Assembly: GCA_003439945.1 (NCBI GenBank)
Contig: QVRM01004850.1
Span: 98,674 to 162,673 of the forward strand
Origin: Dermanyssus gallinae
Taxonomy: Eukaryota; Arthropoda; Arachnida; Mesostigmata; Dermanyssidae
Direction: 5' to 3'
DNA length: 64,000 nucleotides
Shown here: one piece after another, positions 20,031 through 60,400 of the stretch
Numbering within the stretch: the first letter of the stretch is position 1
Layout: the number at the start of each line of letters is the position of its first letter
Notes under the pieces: model-generated
The model's input: the letters and a program-made list of their open reading frames with translations, nothing else
The model's database searches: none
What the model was told of the DNA's origin: nothing
Translations under genes and position numbers: made by a program

Positions 20031-21708
20031 TATTATTATACATACAACATCAGACCTTAAACAATGATTTCGAGCGTAAATGATCTATTGATTCGTGCTC
20101 GGTTGTTTATTCTTGTGACCAGAGCTTTATACTAATAATAATAATAGCATTATTCATTACAAAAACTATACGATATTCAACATAGGATTATCAACAACCA
20201 TCATTTGCTTACAAGAAGTATATTACTTTATTTATTAACACGCGCATAATGAGAATGAACTGTGTGAGAGGGAGGACAAGCATATGTTCGTGGGCATTCT
20301 TTAATCTCTGTCTGCGCCGCCAATCGCCGAGCTTGGACGCGCTGTTCGTATCCGCCTGTATCAAGTTGTACGCACACCAGCTGTCATCGCAAGGTGAAGC
20401 GCTGCTCTGATATCGTCGAATCGACTCCGGAGTAGATCGATCGAAGATTCAGCACGTTTGTGACAGTGTGACGCGGCGGTGGCGACTGTGACCAGCTTGA
20501 AGTGACAACATCCCTGTTCCCAGACGTTTTGCTTGTCCGCCGCAGCTCGCAGACCTTTCCCATCTGGCGGCAGAATGATTTCCAGGCAGAATGCCGAATG
20601 CCAGCGAACTCAACGCGCTTCCATGAGTGCGGCTGAAACTCTGACTTCCCATCCTGACATATGCTGGGCCGTCAGGCAGAACTTAAGATGGCTGACTAGA
20701 TGAATCGATCACGAACGCGTTATTAACCTGCCATTCACAAGTGGGCTCGGCGAGTTTTTCGTCGCCAGCATACGGCGATTATACGCGCCCCCCGCTGTTG
20801 GCTGCGCACAGCTTCGCACCGGGTGACCCCGAAGCCCGTGGTCCCCCCGGCTGATTACATGGCAGTGCTAAAGTGAAGCTGCGCAGTGAAATCTTGGAGA
20901 TAAGTTAACGTATCTGATGAAAATGTGTCCGCACTGTTAAAAATTATATATATATATATTGGCTGAGAACCTCACAGATGGACAGACTCTCCGGAGTAGG
21001 CGGAGAAAAGGAATCATCTTAACAAGCATAACTTGCTTGCATGTCCACATCATTTTCCTCCATATTTAGTTCGCCTCTTTAATCGGCAAGTAGTGAGCAC
21101 ACAAACTATAGAAGATTTCGTATGATTTGATCATGTGCATACTCCGTCAGTGAGAAAACTTTGACACACTAGATGAGCGCACAGCTCAGATGAATGGTTC
21201 ATTTCGTATTCATTTTCAGTGTGGTCGTCACGTCACATATGTGACCTTCTGGTTCGGGGTTTATAAATGTATTATTCCGTTGTTCTCGTTGTTTCTGTTG
21301 TTCTTTGTTATTCCGTTATTTCCGTTGCTGCTATGATTGTTATTGTTGTTGTGGTAATGGGTGCAGTTACTCTTGTTGTAAACATGTTTACAATTGTTGC
21401 TACGGCTGTTCTTAACGGCATTATTTGCAAATGGTTTTCACCGGACATCTCATAAAGACAACGTGAATTTACGTTATTTCTGCGCCGGGTCACTATTTGC
21501 GTATTGTCTCGGCTGGGCCTCCAAAAAACGACAATGACTGCACTGTCTGTCGTTGTTTTCGAAATCGATGGTTGATGACCACGCCAAGGTAGTTTCTAAA
21601 TGTTGCGAGGTGCCCCAATGCCGTTGGCAGTCCGTGTCACCCCTACACGTTAAAAAGCTCTGCAAACGCACGTCCTCTGTGGACTTGAGCTGGGAATGAA
21701 TCAGATGC
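20031..21708. other. Intergenic, 3' flank of the sarcalumenin-like gene
   Basis: A GC-richer block (about 20280-20880) with no recognised protein or RNA is followed by TTG/GTT-rich sequence (about 21270-21420) that may be 3' UTR of the - strand gene. An ATTAAA on the - strand (21078-21083) is a weak polyadenylation candidate. Confidence 0.45.
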
Positions 21709-49273
<27,565 letters not shown>

Positions 49274-49299
49274 TGTGCGTTGCAACCGCAGTTGCTGTT

Positions 49300-49395
49300 G
49301 CGGTCGCTGTTGTTGTTGTTGTTGTTGTTACTGTTGCTCCTTTTGTTGTTACTGTTGTTGTTGATGTTGTTGTTGCTATCGTTGTTGTTAATGGA
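49300..49395 (+). repeat. (TTG)n trinucleotide tract immediately upstream of the first exon
   Basis: Repeated TTG/GTT triplets on the + strand, i.e. CAA repeats in the 5' leader or proximal promoter of the - strand gene. Confidence 0.88.
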
Positions 49396-50871
49396 GCACT
49401 AGCAGCTGGTCGAAGTGCTGAACCCGCACGACCACTTGACCACGTCTAACGTCGCCGTTGCTGTCTGCGAGCCGTTTGTCCTTGCGCAGAGGCCCGGCCC
49501 TGCGCGGTCGGTGGTAGGCTGGTCGCGCTCACCGGTGGTGGCTCTCCGATGCTGCACCAGGACGACGACTGACTACACTGGAATGGCGTTCGTTCGTTCG
49601 CTCGCTCGTTCGGACGGACGAGCCAGCCAGCCGGTCGGTCGGTCGGTCGGTTGGCCGCCTTACGAGGTCCCGGGGAACAACAGGGCGGCCTGGTGCCTTC
49701 TCGCGCGGCAGCGCTCGTCGCATGCGCCTCACAGCATCAAGCCGACCGTGCACACACAACCGTGCAAAGCTAGCCTACAGGACAGCAGGGGACGAAACAA
49801 GACGCGTCGGTGACACGCACCCCGTTCGCGTTCTCCTCCTCTCATCGTCGTCCGTTCCTCTTGCTTCTTGGTTCTTTGGCGTATTCGTCGCGCTGCGTGA
49901 GCTATCTCTCCTTGCCCTTCTCTTAGCCCCCTCGTCTCTGGCTCTCTCAATCTATCCCTTTCTTTCTCTCGCTGTCTCCTTCTCTAATTCTTCCTTTCTC
50001 TCGCATTTGACCCACTACAGAACCTGAAGATGCAGGACCTGAAAAAGCAGGACATGAGGGCGAATCACGAGGATGAGAGACGCCGGAGTGGTGGTGGTGA
50101 TAGTGGTGGCGACAGTGGGGACATCGACGACAACAACAACAACAACGACGGGGACAACAACAGCAATGATGATGGTGATCATGATGCTAATCATGACCGT
50201 TACTACAGTCGGTTGTCGAGCATCTCTCGTGTTTCGCCACGGCTCGCCAGAATCTCTGTGAGACGACAGCAACGCTTGTGAGAATTGCCCCGTCGCCGCT
50301 GTGTCACTCCGTATGCCCATGTGTCGGTCTGTCTGTCTGTCTCTCCCTATCTGTCTCTCGCTTTGCCTGTGGCTCTGTCGATACGTCGTCTCTCTGATTT
50401 TCTGTCTCACTGCCCGAGCATCACAGTGTGGTAATGTGGTTGCCTTTTGTTTGTTGCTTGACTGCAACCGAGTAGATAGATAGATAGACATATAGATGGC
50501 TGGCCGCCCGGCTGGCCAGCCTCGGTGTCTCGGTCGAGTAGTGGTTTTCTGCACTGTGGATGCGTCACCAAGCCCAACAACCACTGGCAGCGGGCAATGA
50601 ATTAAGAACCACAATTTAGGCTACTCACGCACAGACAGCGAGCGAAACCGACGGGGACACTCAGACAGACAGTGACGACGAGATACTTCGTCTCGTAGAC
50701 CACATACGTACACACACACACACACACGCAGGCGTACAGACACACACTGTAAACGTACTACACGTGCATACATAGAACATTTATGTGTGTGTTTATGCGC
50801 TTGTGGCATGCCTACTATTACAGCCACTACGCGCGGATTACCGCAGACTGGAGTGAACACCAGATCGTCTG

Positions 50872-50911
<40 letters not shown>
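49396..50911. other. Upstream region of the sarcalumenin-like gene
   Basis: GC-richer sequence with (GGTC)n at about 49630-49650, pyrimidine-rich CTCTCT stretches, and GAC/AAC/GGT trinucleotide runs at about 50080-50200. Many overlapping short frames occur on both strands, none with family resemblance. This is the expected place for promoter and 5' UTR. I cannot define a transcription start. Confidence 0.5.
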
Positions 50912-50912
<1 letters not shown>

Positions 50913-50973
50913 GGCGAGCACTGCAGAGGGTGCAAACGTATTGTAAATGATAAATAAATCATCACAATATTTT
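50912..50973 (+). repeat. 60-bp dispersed repeat, copy 3, flanked by (AT)n
   Basis: AGGCGAGCACTGCAGAGGG, then GCAAACGTATTGTAAATG, then AAATCATCACAATATT. Same unit and orientation as the copies at 4565 and 8281. It again starts directly after an (AT)n run (50873-50909) and is followed by another after a TTT. Confidence 0.8.
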
Positions 50974-51029
50974 ATATATATATATACGCACCTTCAATGG
51001 TCAGTCACGGCGCTACCCAGGCTGGTTAT

Positions 51030-51315
51030 GCTGTTTCGCATGCGGAAAGAAATAAGTGTCGAAGGTATGCACATATTGGAGACTCTATGGACTTTTGACC
51101 TTTTGCCTTTGAGACCTTAGGGGGCCCAGGTAAAATTACTGAGGGAGTTATTACTAAGATATGCAAGTGTCTCAGATTGGCTACGGGGAACCCACGCGCT
51201 GGTGATTTTTTTCGGCAAAGGCTATCATTGGATGAACAACGTGGAAACGCCACGGCGGTGCTTGGCACCTTGTTCAGGTGGTCTACACCAGGCCTGGACC
51301 TAGGGCTAATGTAGT
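51030..51315 (+). mobile_element. Retroelement C-terminal fragment (same family as 41.2 and 63.2 kb)
   Basis: Reads FETLGGPG, KITEGVITKICKCLRLATGN, then DFFRQRLSLDEQRGNATAV and LGTLFRWS. This matches the FETLGGPG to VRGTLARW block on the opposite strand at 63.2-63.4 kb. Only this end fragment remains. Confidence 0.75.
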
Positions 51316-51899
51316 TTGTCGTCACGTTCGCTAGGGGACAATTGTTAACCCCGTTACGAGATAAAATATATATATATATATATATACGTGCTTACGGTAT
51401 ACTGCCACTCGTGGATTACCGCATTGACTGGACCAAACGCCATGCATTTTTTATCAATTCGGTTCATGCGGCGGCGATTTCTTTAATCAAGTGAATGGAA
51501 GTGTAACGAACGAAGAGACATGCGCGAGAGAATAACGAAATAACAACGAGAAAATCAGTACCCCAGGACGAAGCAATCGGCCAAGAATAAAAGAAGAAAC
51601 AGGGAGCTCGAGAGAGAGAGACTGTTAACCTCATTTAGAGGTGTGGGTTAACGACCAGAACCTCACATAAGCGGATGTGTAGCCTAACCTAGGGAGAGCA
51701 CATGAACAACGAAAATAACGATGAGGACTGCTTTTATACCTTTAGGTTGACTGACGTGAAACTAAAGGCATAAGAGAGCGTCATGCGGACGATGCAGCAA
51801 ATATGATTCATCACACTCGAAAAATGCGAGACACCCATAGGGGTATCACGAGCACGATAGATGCGATTATGTGGCGGTGGCTGAAATACATGCAGAAGG

Positions 51900-54340
51900 C
51901 GGACAGAAGTGGCAGTGAGAACAGCCTTTGCGGAAAAAAAGCGAACAGAAGCAAATTTTGGCTAAGCTAGATTCAAAGATGAAAGAGGCAGGTGTGCAGA
52001 TCGACAAGAAGAGTGAAACGAGCGTGAAATGGCACTTGACTTGGCACTATCTTAGGAGCAGTGGCTTGAGATGGTCTACTCAGAAAAGCAAATCCGAGAA
52101 AGTGCACTGCACCCAAGTACTATGTCCAAGTTGTGATAGTCAGGGAGAACGTCAGCGACCATGACAAGAAACCATTAGAACAGCGAATAACACATCACCC
52201 AGCGGCGTCCAAGCACAGCCGGCTCCGGCACGTTTCCATTAGGCAAAGTGGTAACTATTGTCGACTCACGACAGTGTCGTGTGGCCTGTGCATGGGTGGC
52301 ATGCGCAGGCCACTAAACGGAGTACTAATAGAGATAGTACAAGGGGTGAGCTCTGGGAAGGTGGTAGTAAACATGATCCTACGAACCATGGAAGAAATGA
52401 ACAAGGTAAAACAGAGAAATGTAATGGTTCTAACCACTAAGTCGGCCGTCAACCTCCGAGCGAGCTAGATTAGGGAACTCTGGCGAAGACCAATCGGGTA
52501 ATCAATTCCGGCTAGAAAAAGACCTCACACCATACAGTTGGCGGTAAAAAGAAGTCAACCTACGCAGAGAAGTTGAAAAGCCTAGAATATCGGGTAGGCC
52601 CGGGGAGCTCAAGGAGGGGCATAATTAACAGGTTTTAGGTAGCGTTACCCTTATACGCAACACTAAGAAAGTAGCGGGCTGAATACCCAAGATCGGACGG
52701 GCAAGCCAGGCCATAAGGATTAGGAATATTGCTGAAAGTGTCACCCAAAGGTGAAGCCCAAAACTAGTAGCGCTAGCGCTCACTTTGAAGGTAAAGAAGA
52801 AAACGCTTACAAATAATGAATCGCATGGCGACTGAAATGCCACAGTCGAATGCCCCAGGACTGATTGCATAATTGCGCTTATTGGAAAATTCAAGTAGGT
52901 TAGGCCATATACCGGAGCAGTACAATCACTGAGCGGTAATGATGCTTTAACTCCCTGATGGTTGGTCAGTGAAGGTGTCTTAAATGCGCCATACTAGAGC
53001 ACAAAATAGGAGTTTGCACACTAAAATACACGTGCTTTATATGTCAGATGGAGAATCACACGGTCAATACTATGAGATGCTCAGTCCAAACGTGGAGACC
53101 ACAAAACTGAAAAGAAAAAAATCAAAACTCATTACACGGTGGAAAACAATAAGCAAGTTGCAACAAAGTGCAACCTGCCTGCTCTGTATTTTGACACAGT
53201 TGCCGCGTTCCCCAAACGAGCAAAGAAAGCATACGTAGGGCCTTGGTACGTGTAAGTAGCCTGGTAAGTAAAATGAAGGGACATCGCGGAGGAAACAGAG
53301 AGCTTCAGTAATCACAGATACATAGTCTCTAAAGATCGACGCAATGAGCAGCCAAAATAAATATCAGCCTTAATGAGGAAACCCAATGCTTTTACCGAAT
53401 GGAACCCCCAAGAAGCTAAACAGAATATCGCTGAAGCGTGCAAGCGAAGAGCGGTACAAGGCATATGAAATTGGTGGTCACGGCTAGGAAAAAGATGGAA
53501 TTAGGCGACAGGGTAGCGACATAGCTTTAGACAATGTGACGGAGTGGGCATTACCTGAAGCTAGCCCAAACAAAAACAGAGATATGTTTGATATTGCAGG
53601 AAAGAGATACACCCTTGACTTGGGAGATCACAGAGTCACGATCAGCAAAGCGGTCTGGTACCTTAGAGCCGAATTGGCCCAGAGTCAGACCAATAGCCGG
53701 CACTTTAGATAGGCCACAATCAAATCTGTACTATGGCAACAGTTTCAACAGACTGATGTCGAGCTCCGCAGGTCTTCTGCAATAGGATATAAGAGGCACA
53801 GAGCGATGCAGCATGCATGGCACTCCGGGCCTGCAGGTCATATCGAATCGTATCGACGGTTACCACAATGGTCCTTATAGAATGACACTAGGATGGGACC
53901 TGCTAATCAGAAAAAAAAAGCATTTTGAAGCCCGATGCTTACTTATTTGGTTGAAGGCTCGGTAGAACACGTTTAGGGAAATGACCACACGCATGAAAAG
54001 GTGCAAGGAGCCGAGGACTGGACAAGGTAGCTTGTAGCGAACCTCACGCCCTTGTTCGAGAGAGAAACACGGAGAAGTGACTAATTATGTGACACAAGAC
54101 TACACCGGGCACGCCATGGCTGGTTCCAGGAATACAGACACAAAATTGGCAGTACGCCCAGTCCAGCCTGCGCCTGTGTGACACCAGCGAGAGTAATCAT
54201 GCGAACCAGACGTTCGCACACTGCGCATTATAATACCTCAAGGTACCCCTTTCGGCAGTCATAACGAGCATGGAGGAACAGCCAGTGGTCAAACAAAGGG
54301 CCAGAAGCCCAGGAAAGCTTGTGGCGCCGATACACTCTCA
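51900..54340 (+). mobile_element. Degenerate R1/I-like non-LTR retrotransposon
   Basis: The 5' part (about 52240-52760) has ORF1-like text including NGVLIEIVQGVSSGK and IRNIAESVT, then a decayed zinc-knuckle-like GHIPEQYNH (about 52905-52930). The 3' end (about 54080-54230) reads TPWLVPGIQTQNWQYAQSS, then LRLCDTSESNHANQTFAHCA. This matches the C-terminal Cys/His block after RNase H/RT in R1- and I-type elements (ACxxCxxxxETxxHxLFxC). Frameshifts and stops throughout. The catalytic core is not clearly recoverable. Confidence 0.6.
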
Positions 54341-55437
54341 TATATCTATATATATATATCCTGCTTCAACAAAAAGCCCCATAAATTAAACCACACGCCC
54401 ACTTATATCGTGTGACAGACTTTCATACGAAACGTCCAATACCTCTTAGGTTCCAGTCGCAAGATTAAAAACATCGTTAACAGCATGAGCATCTTTGAGC
54501 CCCGCTCTAAGCTTAGTTTAGGACAGAACCATTTAGGCTCTGCCATGCATACTGTTGGCAGTCAATGACTCACAAACTGTAGATTCAGAATATAAGTTTA
54601 TTTTTAATACAGTTTCAGATGCTTAAGGATCGGTTTATACTAGTATAATAGTTATGCATTTACGTTTAAACGTATATACGTTTGAATATAATTGATTGCC
54701 TAGTGACATTAGGACACTATATTGCTTAGTTAATTCAAAAACACCGCAAGAACGCACTATCTCACCTTACTTGCGTCTTATTAAACCATAACTATGTAAA
54801 CATGCGCACAATCCATAGATAAAAAATGGCATTAATACGAAATACTACGGATGTATAAAATCTTACTGTAACTTGTACATATGCTTCGCACTAGCCTGTG
54901 ACTATATAAAGTTGTAACACAAATGAGAAACTACAAATAAGTGTCAATAAACGTCATATCATATCAAGCTGAAAAGTTAGTTGCATACAAGTGCTCCATA
55001 TATATGTAAGGCTAGTTTACGTAACAAAATCGCCATTCTAATAAATCACCATTCTATGTCTCAGAAAATAGCCTTAATGCTGATACGACACTACTTTAAA
55101 ATATCACGTTCATGCGGATCATGTGAGTAATTACTTATGATTTCGTTACTTTGTGCGAGAGAAATCGAAAGCAAAAATATTGATATGAATTTGCGTTGAC
55201 ATAGTTCTTAGCAATCGGACGCAAATATTTTCGCCGAATATGCGCGCTTTTAAATAACAAATATTTAGCTTTATTTTTTATTACGATTTATTTTGTATCA
55301 CGATATGTACGGCCACCAAATGTGCAATTTTAAACCGGCTGCCAAACTCTTGGTAAATTTGAATAGTTTATTCTTTCTTTGTGTACATGCCGACTTAAAT
55401 GTGTCGAATGCAACAAAACAATTAAATCATCTTAATT

Positions 55438-55503
55438 CGAGCATAAAGATAGCTTAAAAAGACAGGGCCTCGAGCATAAAGATAGTTTAAAAAGACAGGG
55501 TCC
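55438..55503 (+). repeat. 33-nt tandem duplication
   Basis: Two adjacent units beginning CGAGCATAAAGATAGCTTAA and ending GACAGGG, with only about three differences between them. Confidence 0.88.
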
Positions 55504-57415
55504 AAGCTGGATCTCGGCAGAATGAAAAACATCGCTCATAATACCTCTCAATTTTTTAAGGATTAATCATTAATCACTCAAGATGAAAGCCGCAGGAAGA
55601 TTTCGGAAAGCCTAAAAAGCAGATTCGTTGTTAACATTAGTACAAGCGTCTAGCTATACATTAACAAATCAGAGGCCATACGTCGGCTGTACTTCGTATA
55701 TGCGACATGCTATCGAGAACTAGGGTTCTTTCATTCAAAGCACATAGCCTAGCATACTACCTCAGAATAGCGTATCATAGATATCATCAATCAGCCAATT
55801 GCTTTTGTGAGCCCCGATTGAGCCCCCAAAAAGATAACTTTGTATTTGCTAGATATCTTTTAGATTAGACTTTTTCTTGAAGAAAGCCAGTACTGCCTGT
55901 CGCAACAGCCGAGCGAGTATATCTTTTGCTTACCGCAGTCGTAGTAACGTGTCCGTTAAGTGAACGCGCAAAATTCGACGTTTTTAGTCAACCTTCCTGA
56001 AGGAAACGGTTCCTTAATTTCCGTGAATGATCAGGCGTAGTTCGGCTTCTGTCTGGACGGTACCCTAGTCAACAATTCGTATTTCTAGGAGCTCTACCAG
56101 AATCCCAGAAATATTCCGCATTGTCGCGTCTTAGTTGGAGTAACCTCTAACGCTTTGATTTCCCGTTGCTGCATGAGAGTCTCACATGTGCAAGAATCCC
56201 GTCGGAAAAAACATGCGGACTATAACCGGGAGCTTGCTGGAGGTTCACTAAAGCCTTTTCCCGCTTCGCTTGATCGTGTCAGCCTTACGGAGAGCCCACC
56301 ATCTGAGAACGCGCGAGCCAATAGAAGGGCGGGTACTCTTACCATAGTTCTCATAGTCATATCAAACAAAGGCCTTGGAGTTTTGAATCCTGCGGTACTC
56401 GTCGGGTCGATAAAGCTATAAAAAAATGTTCTGTTTCTTGCTACCTGAAAACGCGTACGCTATTGGAGAGCTTGCCTGATAATGCAATAAGTTCATTTCA
56501 AATACAGGGGAATCATTGACGACACGGGGCTGTCCCAATTACGGATTGCGGATGGCGACTTTGACGTGCAGTCACCAATAATTTCTTCGCACGAACTACA
56601 ATTCGCGGCGGCACGTTACATTCTGGAACCCACTGGAATCTACTCAAGAATGATGGCCGCCGATAAAACGGACAAACGTTAGGTCCTCTAGGTAAGGGGC
56701 TAGTTCTCTTTCAGTGGTAAGATAGATTATTTTAAACATTTTATTGTCTCTCGCCACAGCCAAAACATTCCCATAAAAGCCAAAAGAGACTCATGCTTGA
56801 AAATAACGACTTCACCACTATAACTAGTCGCAGCTGAAAAAGAGATGCGCCACTAGCTGGCAGCCAAGACACAAAACACAAACAAAAGTCATCTAGCAAA
56901 AAAAAAAACAACTTAACAGCAATACAGGCAAAACGGCACACATCTGAATAATTACTATCGTTGGTAGAATTTACAGGTAAATATTTTTATAACGCGGAGT
57001 CGGAACTGTGAAGATCTCGAGTAACCAGAAAAGCCGTGCTGGAGTGACTGGCTGTAGAGGAATGTATTGTGTTAAGCACAGAGAGATCCCTATATTTCAT
57101 CAGTCCGATCAACAGTCACATATTGGCTTTACATTCCATCGGGAGACAGCTGCATATAAAATATCTGTAAATTTTTTTAAACTTTTTGTAGAATACTTCA
57201 TAGTGTGGAAAATAACAACACTCCTGAATGGCCTAGGATATTCCTCCGAGACCACGACGCGCCTGTGCAACAGCGGTAGGCTATCTTTAAGAAAGAAGCT
57301 CCCAACAGTGCCATATGCTTACCGGATGTTTCAGAATACGTTTGTTTGGGAGCTGCAGAGCGAGGTTAAGAGCTCTATATAGAGAAAGCCTGTGCAGGTA
57401 AACTCAAAACGGGTT

Positions 57416-57467
57416 TATTATCTCCTCTTTAAGCAAAAATAGGTTTATGCTTAAAGAGGAGATAATA
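57416..57467. repeat. 20-bp perfect inverted repeat with 12-nt loop
   Basis: The left arm is TATTATCTCCTCTTTAAGCA and the right arm its exact reverse complement, starting TGCTTAAAGAGG. The loop is AAAATAGGTTTA. The sequence GGTTTAT occurs both before the left arm and before the right arm, suggesting a template-switch origin. Confidence 0.92.
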
Positions 57468-60400
57468 CGAGCAACGGTGCTGAAAGTGGCATCTTGAGAG
57501 CTCGACGAGAACCTTTGGGGACGACCACAGCAGGTTAGGACAGACTAGGGGTCAGAACGAAGATGAGGGCGATCAGTAGGGAAAAGAGGTGAATCGTTAA
57601 AACGCCATTTCCGAAACATCTATACTAGTGCTTTAAATCTTACGCACGGATAAGCCCGAAGACGTGGAAGAGTGCTGTGGTGGTATTGATACCAGCCGCC
57701 AACGTGTCGTCCAGGCCTAAATATTCTCTAAACACGCCCGCGAAGAGAATCGGGGCCCAGAAGCGCCATTGTGGCTCCATTCCAAAGTTGCACGGTATGG
57801 ATTTCGTAGGAATGATTTAGATCATCCATTAAAGTTGTTCTACTTTAAGTCGTGTTTGCTGCTCGAGAACGTGTTCGACATAGTTGGATGTCCGGGGCTA
57901 GTTTGCTTACGTTTTGCGTATGTTTTTTACGTCCACCCCAGGTATTCACTTTGGCGTGGACTGAGTCCTCGTTGTTTCCTAAGTGCCCGAGAGAGGATCC
58001 GTTTTCATGTAAAACTGTTGCTATCTGCCTGTATATGCCGCAATGCAAGTATACGTGCATAACGTAGTATCAATAGATAGATTATGTTTATATTATATAC
58101 ATCATTAACGTGATGAGCCACGTTGGGGTGTAACATACTCACAGTGTCTTCCGTCACAGATTCCGCTGAAAGAAGAAAGATGATCGACTTCTTGTCCTTG
58201 CCTACATCACCTTGTTGTCGAGCTGCAGTCCGCCTCACGATGACAGAGCGAAATCACGATACAATGTGTTTTTTCGACCTTCGACCTACTCAGCCAAAGC
58301 GTTTTTTCTCATAAAAGTAGTCCTCGGAGATAGCACCATCAGAGCCCGCTGATGTTTTTTATGCATCAAGCTGACTTCGCACAGAAAGTATGAGCTTCAA
58401 ATGGGTTGACTACAGGGCTCCTTACGTGTGCAAACGACATGACTATATATATGATACACTAATATTAAATACGCAGCAAACGTTTTCAAGACTTTTGCCT
58501 AACATCCTGCATATATGAATATGGCAGTCAAATTTCACCGAAGCGAACGTATAGCCGTAAAATGTACGCTTCCGTTGGGAACAAAGTAGTTAGTGTCGCG
58601 TTTTCGTCAATTTTGTCGTCAATCAACAATGCACATCCTTCCATGGTAAGGAGAGAAGGGGTTGAAGTAGTATTAAAGAATGGTTCCAGCTCCTCCTCGC
58701 CTCTTCCTGAGGCCATTTAAGTGAAAGGTTTTTAGTGGTTATTATGCCAACAACATCGGCATCGAGTCCTACACTACCCGCTTTGGGTGTGCGTAAAAGC
58801 ATTTTTTCCCTCTCACCAAAAAACAAAAAAAGAGAAGATTTTAATTCACCCGCGCAAGAGTCAAGATGACTGCGTTTCCATATGAGTCGTCTGAATCGCC
58901 TGCGCTAAGCTTCGGTTAGCCACTACCATTCTGGTGCTCGCTTTAGCCATTTATGCCTTTTAATCCTATTTGTTTATACTCGGCCTACAACACGCTGCGA
59001 CAAACTACGCAGGGTGTATACGCTTATATATCATTGATGAGGAGTTCTGACAGATGGCTTGATTCATTGTTAATAGATGTTAATAATTATTCATTATTCG
59101 CAGGTGATTCAATATTAACAGATGTTAATCATGAATAATTGCAGAGTCTAGTATGCTTTTTGAAACGATAATCAAGATTTAATATTTCGGCTGGCTTTTC
59201 CATTACTGTCGGTAACACCTAAGATTGCTGGAAAACCCGCTACAAAAGTCGAATATAACATACATTGACTTGTCATGAATATTGTGTTTTTTCCATGAAA
59301 AACTATGTATGCCGTAGTCAATTATTTTATCTATAGAAATAACTGTCTCATGTTGTTGGTTTAACTTAAAACGCATCCCTCAAAGAGGCCTTTTAAAAGC
59401 TTAGCTTCTGAACTGAGATATATTTTTAGAGGGCTATATTAACGACTATCATAAAGTCATTAAATACATCGTGTAGCAATCGCGTTCTGCAATGAGAGGA
59501 GTTGAGTTTTACATTGTAGATATTTGTGTGTGCAACTTCTTGCGTTTGCTACTTATTTTACCGATGCCACGTACGAGAATGATTTAAACCGTTTCTTAAA
59601 AAGATGATTTCCAGCATAGAACTTGGCCGTGAATCAGACATCAAATTTGTTTTTTGTAGAGCGTGTGCATGTTTTTAACTGAAAATGTGATTTTTCTTTA
59701 TTTTAGAGCGAATAACGTAGCCCTGGTTTGTGCTAGACAGATAGAAAAAGAAAGAGACAGCTTCAACAGTGTTGGTTCATTGATGCATCCACTCCGAGCC
59801 GGTGATTCCTCAACCCAGAAGACCTCACGAGGGTTAAAGCACAAGCTTTCTTGAGCATGTGTTTCACTTAACTCGACTATGCAATGTACTTACCCTTCAA
59901 TCTAGACATTTAGATGTTTACGTTTTTGCAGAGCATTCGCGTTTTATCCTGAAGCAACCGCACTACCCAAGGAGACACGACAGATGAAATAAAGCAGTGA
60001 AATGCATGCGAGCGAAGGGTATAATACGGTGGCATTACTCGGCGTGCAAGGAACCTATTTTCTTAGATCTTTACTTAGGCTTAGAACACATTTCGTGTCG
60101 AAGATACATTAAAATAAATTATTGTTATCGACAGAACAGACTTATGGAGATGGCCTGCATTTGGTGTGTTCTGGGCCACTGGTTATATCCTGGGGATGTT
60201 GATGAATCGTTTTTAAGTACCCTAGAGAATCTATAAAAAAAATCCATACATAAACTTAAATATATATAAGTATTTATACATAAATATATTTTAAAAAATA
60301 TGTAAATACAGTGAACTGCTCTAAACAATCATAACCATAGCATATAAACGTATGTAGCGCTAATCCCTTCTTTATAGATGCTCTCAACAGGTGGAAAGGC

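Noticed and set aside
21267..21455. Hydrophobic 62-aa + frame resembling a membrane peptide
   Set aside because: GTT/TTG low-complexity sequence antisense to the probable 3' UTR of the sarcalumenin-like gene.
49415..49813. 132-aa + frame and overlapping - frames upstream of the sarcalumenin-like first exon
   Set aside because: GC-rich promoter-like DNA open in several frames at once, with Arg/Ser-rich nonsense text and no homology signal.
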